Positions 35,178 to 45,047 are shown, numbered from the stretch's first letter. The stretch: DNA of 64,000 bases from Pseudomonas graminis (GCF_001705435.1 NZ_MDEN01000066.1:186001-250000); one strand, 5' to 3'. Made by a program: numbers and translations. The notes: generated from the letters alone by a model not told the origin.

Positions 35178-35208
35178 TTCGCAGTTATTAACAAGCGTAG
35201 AGGCAAGA
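35178..35208 (-). promoter_or_regulatory. Conserved leader segment of the downstream TcA-like gene
   Basis: On the plus strand TTCGCAGTTATTAACAAGCG followed by TAGAGGCAAG. The same segment with few changes precedes the other TcA-like gene at the same distance from its start codon (about 37-67 bp). Sequence further upstream is not obviously shared. It may be a promoter part, an mRNA leader or a remnant of the duplication. Confidence 0.6.
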
Positions 35209-35422
35209 GGGGTCATCCACACTAAGCCCAGACGAAGTGTCAGTGGATTAAAGTCGTGGTATTTCAATGGGTTGCCAGGTGTTATTGCTATTTGGAATAT
35301 AGGTCATTGCGAATGAGTTTAAGTGTGACCCGTTGTGACGCTTGATCAAAGACGCGCTGCGTGTGGTTTTCGTTCAAGAGCGGATGGCTAAACTTTCGCT
35401 CTGTGCAAATGAATCCGTTAAA

Positions 35423-35456
35423 AAAAGCCCCCAGACCTATTAAAGTGGGGGCTTTT
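35423..35456 (-). terminator. Terminator after the upstream TcA-like gene
   Basis: Near-perfect 12-base arms AAAAAGCCCCCA/C and TGGGGGCTTTTT flank about 10-12 bases, so the minus transcript ends in a T run. It lies 45-78 bp past the stop codon of the upstream copy and is symmetric. Confidence 0.92.
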
Positions 35457-35500
35457 TGACTCTGCGGTTGGCGATTCTTTAATTAGCCTAGAGGCGAACA

Positions 35501-38500
35501 CTAATTCGCTATGCGTTCTTTAACTTTGTCAGCGAATGCCTTGCCTCCATCCAGCGCTGTATAAACGAGATGAATCTGGATATTTTTTACCAGCACGGTT
35601 TTTTGATCTGCCGTTATCAATAACTTCGCGAATTCAGGATCAGGGAAACTCAATTCCCATCGAGAGATCGCGCCTGTTCCTTCAAATGGCAAGTAACGGC
35701 CATCGTGGAAAATCATTTCATATACCCAGTCGTCTTTACCGAGCCCCAGACCATCATCGGCCATGCCGGTAGACAGTGCTATCTGTTGCTGGGCGCGGAG
35801 ATTCCGCTTAATGCTTGGGGGTGCTTTAGTAGCGTTGTACAGGTACTCCAGGCCTTCGTCTGTGGGTTCGACCAGCGTGGTACTGTCGGTTTGGGTAAGA
35901 ATGGCGCTGATGTTTTCCAGATTCGCTCCGCTGCCCGGCGCCATGACGAACGAAACTGAAACGTGCTGGAGCTGACGTAGGTAGTGGCCTGGATAGTCTT
36001 TGTCGAAGGCCGCCGGCTTCAAGTCGAAAGTAAGTGGGCTGGTGGCCAAATTTTTGATGGCTGCAAGCCATGCGATATCGTTTTGCTCGCCCTTTATGTC
36101 AATAGTCTTCTTGATTGTCAGGCGGCGTTCCTTGTTTTGCAGATAGGCATTCTCCATTTCCTGCAGGTCGACAAGCAATGATTCCCCGGCCAGCAAGCCC
36201 TTGTAAGTATCGTTCCAGCCGCTTGTCTTGATAAAAGAAGCACTTTTGTAGTCGCCGATTTCGTAACGCCAGGCTGCCTCTGCGCTGAGGCAGAGCGAAA
36301 GCACCGCGTCGTAGGCCGGGGCATACAGCAGTTCCTGGCGAGCGACGAGCCAGTTGTAGACGGGGAGGATCGCGAGCCCGCTGGTCATGTAAGCGTGCGC
36401 CTCTATAAGATTTGCGCGGTCAGCTTGTGCCATGTCAAGGCTGATAACAGCCGCTTTTAGCTCGATGTCGGCCTCTTTAATTTGCAAGTCGAGCAGTTGG
36501 GTATCCATTTCCGCCAACTTTTGCTCAAATGCCCATTCGGCGGCTCTGCGCTCGTAGCCACTTTCTGTGAGCAGCTGCTCCCCAGTGAATGAGCAAGTGG
36601 TGCTCGCGTGATCAAAAAGGGAGATAACTGCACTTATCATCCCAGAGTATTTTTGACCGCCCACTGCCATTCCAAATATACAGGGCACTGAATCGGCGAT
36701 GCCTTCACCCACCGAGAAGGGGGCAATTTGGGCTTGGAGAATTGAGCCAGTCCACATAAGTGCTGTTGCTGCTTCTTCCATCTGCGAACGACCAACATCA
36801 ATTAAATTCGTGTAATAGCCTTTTCGATATTCCGCCATTTGCCTGCTGTACTGCAGTGCAGCACTCTGGGCTTTAACCGAATTGATCGCTTCCTGCTGAA
36901 GCTTGACACTGAACTCGGAAAATTTGATTTCTTGTTCTTTAAGCAGCACAGCCAAGCCAGTGTTTGACTCATCCTCTACCAGCTTCATGTAATACCGGCC
37001 CATGTTCTGTAATTGCTGTGCTGCCGCGCGGGCCATGGGCGCCAATTGCCTGAAACGGAACGCAGGGACTGGAGCTCGATCGCTATTGTAGGTGCTCATC
37101 ATATGGTCGACATTGCGCTGGGCGATGCCGAGAGCATCTGCACCTTCGGTTCGCCAGTCCATGACGGGCAAGATCTTGCCATCTATGGTGAGCCCATGGC
37201 GAAGATTGAAGAGTCTTTGCTCCACCATTTTTCGTGCATTGATGATCCGCTCGTTAATGGGCGTCCGAAAGGCAGAGCGCTGTATATCCTTGAGTGCATC
37301 AGCAACCCAACGCGATACTGACGCCCGCTCTGGCAGCGGACCGATGAGCTTGAGTGCTTTTTGATAACTCAGCCATGCATGATTGAGACTGCTGGGCGTG
37401 AGCTGACGATAAAAGTGGTCACCTTGACGCTGCCAGTTGTCGACGAGCGACAGGAACACAGCCTGCCGGTAATACCGTGACAACGTGAATGCCCGCGCTA
37501 TTGGATCGACTGTTTTTTGCAGTTCAGAGCGCCCACTACCGACTTCCACCAGAGGACGAGTTTTCCAGAACGACAGGGAATTGTTTTGATCACCCTCTGT
37601 TCCATAGGGGTCAAACAGATACCGGGTATACCATTCCTCGGCCTCGTCGAACTGCTGCTGTTCGCTGAGTCGCGTTGCTACCAAATACGGAAGGTGCAGG
37701 AACAGTTCGCGAAAGTAGGCACCGTTTGCGCCGTGAAAATCTACCGGAGGCCTCTCAGATTCTGAATCAATAGCCGGCTCCTTGATGAGCTGCGCCTCCC
37801 ACCCGAGCGCCCGCTCGATGTTGCGTGCCGCTCTGGACAGCAATTGCTTGCCAAACAACGTATTGAGGCGGATGGTATTGGACTTCAGAGTTATCCCTTC
37901 ATTGGCCGCAGTGCGTAAGTCGAGATACTGAGCCTGTCCAACGCTTTCTGCGATGGATATCTCCCAGCTCTCGTCCTTGCCTGTATACCTGACGTCATAC
38001 GCCGCGCCTGCGTTATTCTCGGGATTGCCCGCTTCACACAGGATGAAGAAGTGTACGCCAGGGTTGCTCCACGTGTATTGAGTCGTAAAGGATGCCTGAC
38101 CATTGGCGTTCAGCTTCTGATCGCTTAATACTTTGAATTCACTGTCTTTTGGTCCTTGGGCGTACAGTATTAGCTGAATTTCACCACAATACTCTGGCTT
38201 AATAAGCGCTTCGACAGGGAACGTCTCCCTTGTGAAGTTACCAGGGGACAAAAAAATAATCGAAAAACTTTTTTCGAAGAGGTATTGGGATTTTTCGACT
38301 ACAAGGTCGTAAGTCCATGTGCCGCTGCTGCTGGGTGTAATAGAAACGGGTCTTTCAGGCGAGTAGACAACATTGTCAGCGACATAGACGACATATCCTA
38401 TGTGGGGCGCTTCCAAACCTTCGCCCGAAATCTCCAATGGAATCGTGATGCTTTTATTTATTGTACAATCGGTTTCAGGCAGGGAACCGCTTACGGTGTA

Positions 38501-41500
38501 GGTCAGGTCACCTATGCGTATCTCTTTCTTGAACGCTTTTACCTGTAGCTTTTTGTCGCCTTCAAGTTTGATGATTGATTTTGGATAGGAAGCCTCGATG
38601 GTTAAAATCTTTTGATTTTCAACGTCTGCGGTCGCGGTCACGAAGCCGTTTGATTCCAGTGTTGTAAAAAAGTATTTCTCAGAATACTCATTGTATCCGT
38701 ATTTGTCGTTTTCCGAATAATAGCAAAGCTCAATGTTGGATCCTAATGCCTTGTTAAGGTCTTTTAGGTTTGCTGCCAAGTCTGGCTGGAGACCTTTACG
38801 GACCTCTAAGTCAGAGAAATAGGAATTTCTTCGATTTGGGGTGCCATTTTTAAGGTCTCTTAGGTTGTCCTGGAGGGTGAAGTCATCCTTGCTGGTCTTC
38901 ATGTATAGAAACCGAAAACTTTTTAGGTCAACTCGGTCTCTGTTGTGACGAATGTCCCAGTTCCTAGAACTCGATTCTCTCTCAAGAGAGATGTATTTTA
39001 CCGCCTTGTCATGTTCTTTTATAAAGTGTGGAGACGCGATTGCTTCTTTGACGAATGGTCGCATGCCATCTCGAAAGGAAGTGTGGATTTCCTTTTTTCT
39101 GGAGATTAAAAGCTGGTCTCCGTCGTAGGGGTGTTGAATCTTTCTGATGTCACTGTAGGATTTATAGAGAACCTTTGCCAACGCCTCACTTTCATCTGAT
39201 TTGAGTGGCATCCTGTGGATGAGCAGCATATCTCTTGACTCAATGAAATAGTCTACGTCAAGCGTACCAAGTGAAGGTGCTTTGTTGGGCGTTGTACGGG
39301 CACAGTTATAAAGCATGACGGTCAGCCATGGATCGTCTGCACGAGCACCTTCCGTGTTGACTACCGCGATTAAACCTGGCACGTATTTATCATCTTTTAG
39401 AAAAGTATCTTGCCCTTTCGTCGGTGCCTCTCCATTTTTTGTGCCATCCAGGTACAAAATTTCGTTTGGCGGCGACCAGAAGCCATCGCTCTGTTTGTAG
39501 ATATATTGCACGCTGAGTTTTTTGAATCTAGACAGTCTGTTTTTCTCAGCGACGTCTGGCAATTCAACTGAGCTCCATTCTACCCAGAACACATAGGGGC
39601 GGCCTTCTATCATGACTGGGCGGATGGCATCACAGGTACGTGCCAATGGAAGAGAAACTTCGCTTGCGGGTGTTACCGGGGCCGTAGTTGTAGTGGTGGC
39701 CACCACTGCAGCGGGCGGTAGATTGCTGCTTTGGGCGATTTGGCCGCTTGCACTTACCGTGATTTTTTCCCATTCCGTCCAGGCCAACGGGCTCAACCGC
39801 TCCTCGCTGTCACGCAACCCCATATCAACTGAGCGCCAGTAATACTCGATGGGTGAGGCGTTAGTCTTACCGATGAAATGGTAGGTATCGTTTTGGGGCT
39901 GAGTGCCGTCAAGGTAGCCGCTCACTACTTGTAAGTTGCTGTTCTTCTCAAATTTTGTTAGGTAGCCAGTGATGGCTGTTTGCAGCAGGCTTGTATCCAG
40001 CTTTCCTTGGTTAAGTTCATTTTCCAGTGTTTTGAAGGCTTCGCTTTTGTCTGGGCGATTGGCGTAATAGATCAGGTTGGCAGGGTGGTTAAGCTGTGTT
40101 TGCCATACCCTCCATGAACTGAACGCGCCCATGTATTGCCGCCAGGCCGTGGCCTGCTCTTCCGGTATTCTCGCGCCGAGGTAGCCCGGTTCTAGCCGTG
40201 CAAAAACGTTATGAAGATAGTGCTGCAGACTTGCCGTTGCCTGTGTGGCGGCGTGTGTCTTGACCGCTGAACTCACCAGAACGTCGGTGAGTAAATAGGT
40301 CGAAAGCGCCTCGACGGATGGAATGAATTGCTGCAGTGCGCTACTGGATGGGGCCCAGTGGCCTACTAAAAAAGCGGCCAGGGCGTCGCGCCATTGTTCT
40401 TGAAGGTGTGGTTCCGGCTCATTCATTTCCTTGTCGCTACCCACCAGCAGCAGTTCGCTGCTGCGGTATGCGCTGAAGGGAGAGCTATGATCAAGTGCGT
40501 TCAGGTCCAACAAGCTTTGGCATGACAGTTCGGTCAATTGGCAAAGATTTTTTAACCTGACAGTAAGGCCAATGTCGGTAATTGTAATCGTTGGATCCGT
40601 CTCCGTTTGCGACTCGGGTGTTTCCGGCTCGTACTCTACGAAGGACAATTCCCTATCTTTAGCCTTGTGAGGCGTTATCTGCTCCCACACCTTCGGCAAG
40701 GCCTTTGGCAGTATGAGGTCTTTACTGACTTTTAGCGGTCCAGGGTTTTCACTTACAAATATTACAAATTTTTCATAGATAGACTGTGTAACTTTGTCGC
40801 TCGATGGCCCTCTGTTCCATAGATATTGGGATACAAGTTCACCAAAGGATGTCCAATCGCGCCAATTTGATCGTTGATATTGAGCCTGCTCTGATTTCGT
40901 CAAAGAGTCCAAGAAATCTTGAAAAGGTTTGCTGGGTACAGTTTTGGGACGTTGGCTTTTGCAGGCATCCGCATAAGTGAGTGCGAGCATTGTTTCGCTT
41001 TCTGACCATCCAATAAGAGCACTTAGACGTTTGGCGATGTCTGCTTTACTGAGCAGGGATGAGTTGATCAAAAAAACCTGCGCGACTTTTTCATCCATAC
41101 CACATCGTTCGCATTGTTTTACCCAGGCACAATACTGGCTTGCCTGATAGCAAAGATCGAGGCTCAAGCCTGTGCGGTGTTTGTTTATTTTATCCTGCGC
41201 TTTCTTGTTGCCCTTGAGGTCAAACCACTCAGGGTGATCACTCAGGGCTCTAAGTCCCGTTGCGCTGAGTTGCAATTGCCTGACCACTTGGGCATGACGC
41301 TCCAGTTCAGTCCACATCAGGAAGTCCAACCCCTCCACGCTACTGATATTGGGTGTTACTGCAGCGCTTTCTGCCGTCAAAATATCGTTCAGCACATCAA
41401 AGCCAGTTTTGTTTATCCAGCGCAGTAGCTCCAGTGCGTGTCCAGGCGTCAGCGCAGATTCGCCGCCACCCGAACCGAAAGCTCTCCCCACGACATGTTT

Positions 41501-43516
41501 GACCACATCTTCTTGTGCGATCGACGCATTGGTCAGTAGCTGCAAGAGCCCCTCGGCGATCTCTGTGGTGTTGACCTCGGTTTGCACCGAGGAGCCAGTG
41601 TTCTTGAGTTTTCCTTTGAGCTCCTGTGCCAGCCCTTCCTTGAAATCACCAGCAGGAAGCCCTTTGATTAAACCTCGTTCATCGATATACGCGGCCAGTA
41701 TGCCAAGCCATGTGCCAGATGCCGGCGTAATGCCTGGACCTACGGCCTGGACAATCTGCGGCTCGGTGATGAGCGAAACCTTCAGGCGCGGAACGGCGCC
41801 CTCCAGGGTGCTCTGAAGGCGGCCGTCGATTTTGTACAGCGGCTTGAGTTCTTCAGGGATTACGGTTGGAAGTTGCGTCAGCCAATTCGATAGCGTAGTG
41901 GCTCTGATCTTGTGCTGGCGTAGCCATTTCTCCAGATTCACTAGGCCCATCAGAACATCAAGAATGTCAGGCTTAACTTCATCGCCACCAATAGTCGGTG
42001 TGCCCGCCAGCTGACTGAAAACCTGGGTGTTGACGTTGCTGATCAAGGCGATCAGGCGCGCGCCTTCAATCGGGCCAACACGTAGCAGGCGTGGCAGCCA
42101 CGCCAAGCGGTACAGGGCAGAAACTAAGGTAAGCGACAGCGCAGGCTTCTTGAGGCGCAGCGCCGTCGTGATTTGCGCCACGTAGAGATTGGCCTGTTGT
42201 TCTTCAAGCGCAAATGCGCGGCACAGGCCTGCGATGACAACGTTCGTTGCCGCTGTGTCGCCAGTTGCAGATGCCAGTAATTCAAACGCCGTCCCATCGA
42301 TCATTAACCCGCTAGCTATTGGTGCTGCCTGGCTGGCAGCAGGGCTGTCAAGGAGCCGGTCAAGAAACGGCTTGTTGTCATCCACGGCATAGGGCGTAAC
42401 TGCGTTGATCAGTGCTGCGAACTGCTCGGCCGTGATGCCGTATTCATCCCGCATGTGAAGAAATACCCCTAACGCTCTCAAGGTATCGGCGGTGAGATGG
42501 AAATCCTTGGTCTGTCCTTCCGAGCGCAGTGCCGCCATGACCAGAAGATCAACGTCGGAAAAAGTGAGTTTCAGAGCGTGTTGCAGATGAATGATTTTGT
42601 GGATTCGGCCGAAGTGATCCGTAGTCGCGCCCTTGATGCGCAATCGGATCCCTGCCCCGCCCATGGTGTCTTCCAGCGACAACGCTGGAGCAGATGCGTT
42701 GTTGATAAACACTGCGCCGAAAAGGTGGCCTCCAACAGGTGCCTTGTTCTCGGCCGCAGGTACATAAGCTTGTGATTGTTTGACGGTGGTGAAGGCTTCC
42801 TTGCCTTCATCGGGCACGCCAGAGGTGGCTAGCATTTCCAGAATGCGGTCCGGTTTGAGCCCTGTTTTTTGCCCCAGCAGTTCGACGCTGGTCAGTGCCT
42901 CTAAACCTTCGGATAACGTGCCTGGGACACCAAATCGCTGGGTTAGAAATCCGTCGCCGCTTGAAGGGCTGGCATCCAGCAGCAGTGATTGCAGTGCGGG
43001 GCTGAACCCGGTCCCCTTGCGCATGGCACTCCTGAGTTCGCTGGTTCGCAAGCTGTCATGCGTGAAATTAGGGAAGCTGTGTTGGCATTGCTGGAGCAAG
43101 TCGAACAGCGAGGTGCGTTTTCCATGCAGTTCTGCCTTGATCTGCTCAAGCGGAGAGTGAAACGGCAATTGAACAGGGTATTGCGCCTGCGCAATTTCCT
43201 CTTCCAGGTCTTTTGCTTCTCCCACGTGAGCTTTGGCCTGACGCGTCATGGCTTCGATGACCAGCGTCAATGCCGAAATCGGCGTATCGAGGCTGCCTTG
43301 ATCGAGCACTCGTTCACCGATATCCGGTCTCCTCACGGCGAGTGTGATCTTGCTTTCGGTATAGCCATTCGCTTCAACACTCAACGCCAACTGGTACAAC
43401 GCGTGCAGGTAGGCAATGGGGCCGTTGTTGGCTTCGAGTGCATCGGATGAACATCTGTCGGCGACTTGTTCGGGAAAAAGTTTGGCATAAGTGGCAGATG
43501 TGAGGGTGTCGTCCAT
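35501..43516 (-). CDS. Tc-toxin A-subunit-like protein (upstream copy, 2671 aa)
   Basis: A paralogue of the gene downstream with the same domain order. The N-terminus MDDTLTSATYAKLFPEQVAD and the following DRCSSDALEANNGP are almost identical to the other copy. The neuraminidase-like segment lies near residues 1290-1350. A divergent segment with Ig-like beta strands lies at about 1460-1780. The helical core and the C-terminal DGRYLPFEGTGAISRW are conserved. Unlike its neighbour it carries a low-complexity linker rich in Pro, Ala, Val and Thr (PPAAVVATTTTTAPVTPASE, about residues 1262-1290) just before the neuraminidase-like segment. AGGAA lies 8 bases before ATG. It has its own terminators on both sides. 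Function as a toxin or translocation channel is inferred from family, not shown. Confidence 0.9.
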   Translation of the reverse strand: MDDTLTSATYAKLFPEQVADRCSSDALEANNGPIAYLHALYQLALSVEANGYTESKITLAVRRPDIGERVLDQGSLDTPISALTLVIEAMTRQAKAHVGEAKDLEEEIAQAQYPVQLPFHSPLEQIKAELHGKRTSLFDLLQQCQHSFPNFTHDSLRTSELRSAMRKGTGFSPALQSLLLDASPSSGDGFLTQRFGVPGTLSEGLEALTSVELLGQKTGLKPDRILEMLATSGVPDEGKEAFTTVKQSQAYVPAAENKAPVGGHLFGAVFINNASAPALSLEDTMGGAGIRLRIKGATTDHFGRIHKIIHLQHALKLTFSDVDLLVMAALRSEGQTKDFHLTADTLRALGVFLHMRDEYGITAEQFAALINAVTPYAVDDNKPFLDRLLDSPAASQAAPIASGLMIDGTAFELLASATGDTAATNVVIAGLCRAFALEEQQANLYVAQITTALRLKKPALSLTLVSALYRLAWLPRLLRVGPIEGARLIALISNVNTQVFSQLAGTPTIGGDEVKPDILDVLMGLVNLEKWLRQHKIRATTLSNWLTQLPTVIPEELKPLYKIDGRLQSTLEGAVPRLKVSLITEPQIVQAVGPGITPASGTWLGILAAYIDERGLIKGLPAGDFKEGLAQELKGKLKNTGSSVQTEVNTTEIAEGLLQLLTNASIAQEDVVKHVVGRAFGSGGGESALTPGHALELLRWINKTGFDVLNDILTAESAAVTPNISSVEGLDFLMWTELERHAQVVRQLQLSATGLRALSDHPEWFDLKGNKKAQDKINKHRTGLSLDLCYQASQYCAWVKQCERCGMDEKVAQVFLINSSLLSKADIAKRLSALIGWSESETMLALTYADACKSQRPKTVPSKPFQDFLDSLTKSEQAQYQRSNWRDWTSFGELVSQYLWNRGPSSDKVTQSIYEKFVIFVSENPGPLKVSKDLILPKALPKVWEQITPHKAKDRELSFVEYEPETPESQTETDPTITITDIGLTVRLKNLCQLTELSCQSLLDLNALDHSSPFSAYRSSELLLVGSDKEMNEPEPHLQEQWRDALAAFLVGHWAPSSSALQQFIPSVEALSTYLLTDVLVSSAVKTHAATQATASLQHYLHNVFARLEPGYLGARIPEEQATAWRQYMGAFSSWRVWQTQLNHPANLIYYANRPDKSEAFKTLENELNQGKLDTSLLQTAITGYLTKFEKNSNLQVVSGYLDGTQPQNDTYHFIGKTNASPIEYYWRSVDMGLRDSEERLSPLAWTEWEKITVSASGQIAQSSNLPPAAVVATTTTTAPVTPASEVSLPLARTCDAIRPVMIEGRPYVFWVEWSSVELPDVAEKNRLSRFKKLSVQYIYKQSDGFWSPPNEILYLDGTKNGEAPTKGQDTFLKDDKYVPGLIAVVNTEGARADDPWLTVMLYNCARTTPNKAPSLGTLDVDYFIESRDMLLIHRMPLKSDESEALAKVLYKSYSDIRKIQHPYDGDQLLISRKKEIHTSFRDGMRPFVKEAIASPHFIKEHDKAVKYISLERESSSRNWDIRHNRDRVDLKSFRFLYMKTSKDDFTLQDNLRDLKNGTPNRRNSYFSDLEVRKGLQPDLAANLKDLNKALGSNIELCYYSENDKYGYNEYSEKYFFTTLESNGFVTATADVENQKILTIEASYPKSIIKLEGDKKLQVKAFKKEIRIGDLTYTVSGSLPETDCTINKSITIPLEISGEGLEAPHIGYVVYVADNVVYSPERPVSITPSSSGTWTYDLVVEKSQYLFEKSFSIIFLSPGNFTRETFPVEALIKPEYCGEIQLILYAQGPKDSEFKVLSDQKLNANGQASFTTQYTWSNPGVHFFILCEAGNPENNAGAAYDVRYTGKDESWEISIAESVGQAQYLDLRTAANEGITLKSNTIRLNTLFGKQLLSRAARNIERALGWEAQLIKEPAIDSESERPPVDFHGANGAYFRELFLHLPYLVATRLSEQQQFDEAEEWYTRYLFDPYGTEGDQNNSLSFWKTRPLVEVGSGRSELQKTVDPIARAFTLSRYYRQAVFLSLVDNWQRQGDHFYRQLTPSSLNHAWLSYQKALKLIGPLPERASVSRWVADALKDIQRSAFRTPINERIINARKMVEQRLFNLRHGLTIDGKILPVMDWRTEGADALGIAQRNVDHMMSTYNSDRAPVPAFRFRQLAPMARAAAQQLQNMGRYYMKLVEDESNTGLAVLLKEQEIKFSEFSVKLQQEAINSVKAQSAALQYSRQMAEYRKGYYTNLIDVGRSQMEEAATALMWTGSILQAQIAPFSVGEGIADSVPCIFGMAVGGQKYSGMISAVISLFDHASTTCSFTGEQLLTESGYERRAAEWAFEQKLAEMDTQLLDLQIKEADIELKAAVISLDMAQADRANLIEAHAYMTSGLAILPVYNWLVARQELLYAPAYDAVLSLCLSAEAAWRYEIGDYKSASFIKTSGWNDTYKGLLAGESLLVDLQEMENAYLQNKERRLTIKKTIDIKGEQNDIAWLAAIKNLATSPLTFDLKPAAFDKDYPGHYLRQLQHVSVSFVMAPGSGANLENISAILTQTDSTTLVEPTDEGLEYLYNATKAPPSIKRNLRAQQQIALSTGMADDGLGLGKDDWVYEMIFHDGRYLPFEGTGAISRWELSFPDPEFAKLLITADQKTVLVKNIQIHLVYTALDGGKAFADKVKERIAN

Positions 43517-43531
43517 GATCGAGTTCCTTTT

Positions 43532-43582
43532 ACGCTGGATGAATTGCGAGATTCGCAGTTACTAATCCAGCGTAGAGGCAAG
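43532..43582 (-). promoter_or_regulatory. Leader of the upstream TcA-like gene with nested inverted repeats
   Basis: An outer inverted repeat pairs ACGCTGGAT (43532-43540) with ATCCAGCGT (43565-43573). Inside it TGCGA (43545-43549) pairs with TCGCA (43553-43557). It starts 15 bp before the start codon and could fold as a stem-loop in the mRNA leader close to the ribosome site. Part of it (43552-43582) is conserved before the other copy, where the outer stem is not perfect. Confidence 0.6.
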
Positions 43583-43655
43583 TGCAGAGATCGACCGAAA
43601 TTGCAGATGAGGTGTACTTGAATGAAATGACAAGTGAATCAAAGGGTTGAAGGTC

Positions 43656-43676
43656 GTTATCGCCGGTCGCGATAAC
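43656..43676. repeat. Short inverted repeat upstream of the TcA-like gene
   Basis: GTTATCG and CGATAAC around 7 bases, about 140 bp before the start codon. It is a candidate operator, with no other evidence. Confidence 0.4.
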
Positions 43677-43760
43677 ACTCATCGCTAATTGGTTTAGGCC
43701 AATACCGGTAAATCCTGTGGCCAGTTATTCGTTTGACTCTAATTAACCGGGCAATAAGCA

Positions 43761-43796
43761 AAAAAAGCCCCTGACGACTTCCATCGCCAGGGACTT
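43761..43796 (-). terminator. Terminator after metK
   Basis: On the minus strand AGTCCCTG and CAGGGGCT form the stem (one G-T pair), followed by a run of Ts. It separates metK from the TcA-like genes downstream on the same strand. Confidence 0.9.
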
Positions 43797-43839
43797 TTCT
43801 CTTACCGGGTGCCGCTAGGCGCAATGCACCCAGCAGGTA

Positions 43840-45030
43840 TTACAAACCGGCAGCGGCGCGCAATGCGTCGGCGCGGTCGGTTTTTTCCCAGGTGAACGTG
43901 GTGAAGGTGTCGTCGCCCACGGTCTTGGTTTGCGGCGTGCGGCCGAAGTGGCCGTAGGCTGCGGTTTCCTGGTACATCGGATGCAGCAGGTCGAGCATGG
44001 TGGTGATCGCGTATGGACGCAGGTCGAAGTGCTCGCGGACCAACTGGACGATCTTGTCGTCGCTGATCTTGCCGGTGCCGAAGGTGTTCAGCGAGATCGA
44101 CGTCGGCTGTGCAACGCCGATGGCGTAGGAAACCTGAATTTCGCAGCGCTCGGCCAGGCCGGCGGCGACGATGTTCTTGGCAACGTAACGGCCAGCGTAC
44201 GCAGCCGAACGGTCAACCTTGGATGGATCTTTACCGGAGAACGCGCCGCCGCCGTGACGGGCCATGCCGCCGTAGCTGTCGACGATGATCTTGCGACCGG
44301 TCAGACCGCAGTCGCCCACGGGGCCGCCGATGATGAACTGGCCAGTCGGGTTGATGTGGAACTGGGTGTCTTTGTGCAGCAGTTCGGCCGGCAGCACGTG
44401 CTTGACGATCAGCTCCATCACGCCTTCGCGCAGGTCTTTGTACGACACTTCCGGATTGTGCTGGGTCGACAGAACAACGGCGTCGATGCCCACCACGATG
44501 CCGTTTTCATAGCGGCAAGTGACTTGGGATTTCGCGTCCGGGCGCAACCATGGCAGCAGGCCGGATTTACGGGCTTCGGCCTGGCGGTGCACCAGCTGGT
44601 GCGAGAACGCGATCGGCGCAGGCATCAGCTCGGCGGTTTCGTTGCTGGCGTAGCCGAACATCAGGCCCTGGTCGCCAGCGCCCTGATCTTCAGGTTTCGC
44701 GCGGTCGACACCCTGGTTGATGTCAGGGGACTGCTTGCCGATGATGTTCATCACGCTGCAGGTCGCACCGTCAAAACCGACGTTGGAACTGGTGTAGCCG
44801 ATCTCGCAGATCACGTCACGAACGATCTGCTCCAGGTCGACCCACGCGGTAGTAGTGACTTCGCCGGCAACAATGGCCACACCGGTCTTGACCAGGGTTT
44901 CCACGGCAACTCGAGCCTGCTTGTCCTGGGCAATGATGGCGTCCAGCACCGCATCGGAGATCTGGTCGGCGATTTTGTCCGGATGTCCTTCAGACACGGA
45001 CTCGGAGGTGAAAAGGGAGTATTCGCTCAT
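43840..45030 (-). CDS. metK: S-adenosylmethionine synthetase MetK
   Basis: A 396-residue enzyme that makes SAM from methionine and ATP. Signatures are FTSESVSEGHPDKIADQISD at the N-terminus, GDQGLMFGYASNET, and GGGAFSGKDPSKVDRSAAY with the phosphate-binding lysine region. Length is standard. It begins 17 bp after the stop codon of the ArsR-methyltransferase gene and so belongs to its operon. Confidence 0.98.
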   Translation of the reverse strand: MSEYSLFTSESVSEGHPDKIADQISDAVLDAIIAQDKQARVAVETLVKTGVAIVAGEVTTTAWVDLEQIVRDVICEIGYTSSNVGFDGATCSVMNIIGKQSPDINQGVDRAKPEDQGAGDQGLMFGYASNETAELMPAPIAFSHQLVHRQAEARKSGLLPWLRPDAKSQVTCRYENGIVVGIDAVVLSTQHNPEVSYKDLREGVMELIVKHVLPAELLHKDTQFHINPTGQFIIGGPVGDCGLTGRKIIVDSYGGMARHGGGAFSGKDPSKVDRSAAYAGRYVAKNIVAAGLAERCEIQVSYAIGVAQPTSISLNTFGTGKISDDKIVQLVREHFDLRPYAITTMLDLLHPMYQETAAYGHFGRTPQTKTVGDDTFTTFTWEKTDRADALRAAAGL

Positions 45031-45047
45031 CTCGACGGTTTTCCTGA

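Larger units (their letters stand above)
35142..35500. other. Gap between the two TcA-like genes
   Basis: This 359-bp gap holds a terminator (35423-35456) for the upstream copy and a leader for the downstream copy. The segment 35178-35208 matches the corresponding leader of the upstream copy at 43552-43582. The middle (about 35210-35420) shows no gene. The arrangement implies separate transcription of the two copies. Confidence 0.75.

Noticed and set aside
27183..43516. A prophage or integrative element carrying the TcA-like genes
   Set aside because: No integrase, transposase, tail, lysis or attachment repeat was found at the edges; both flanks are ordinary chromosomal genes.
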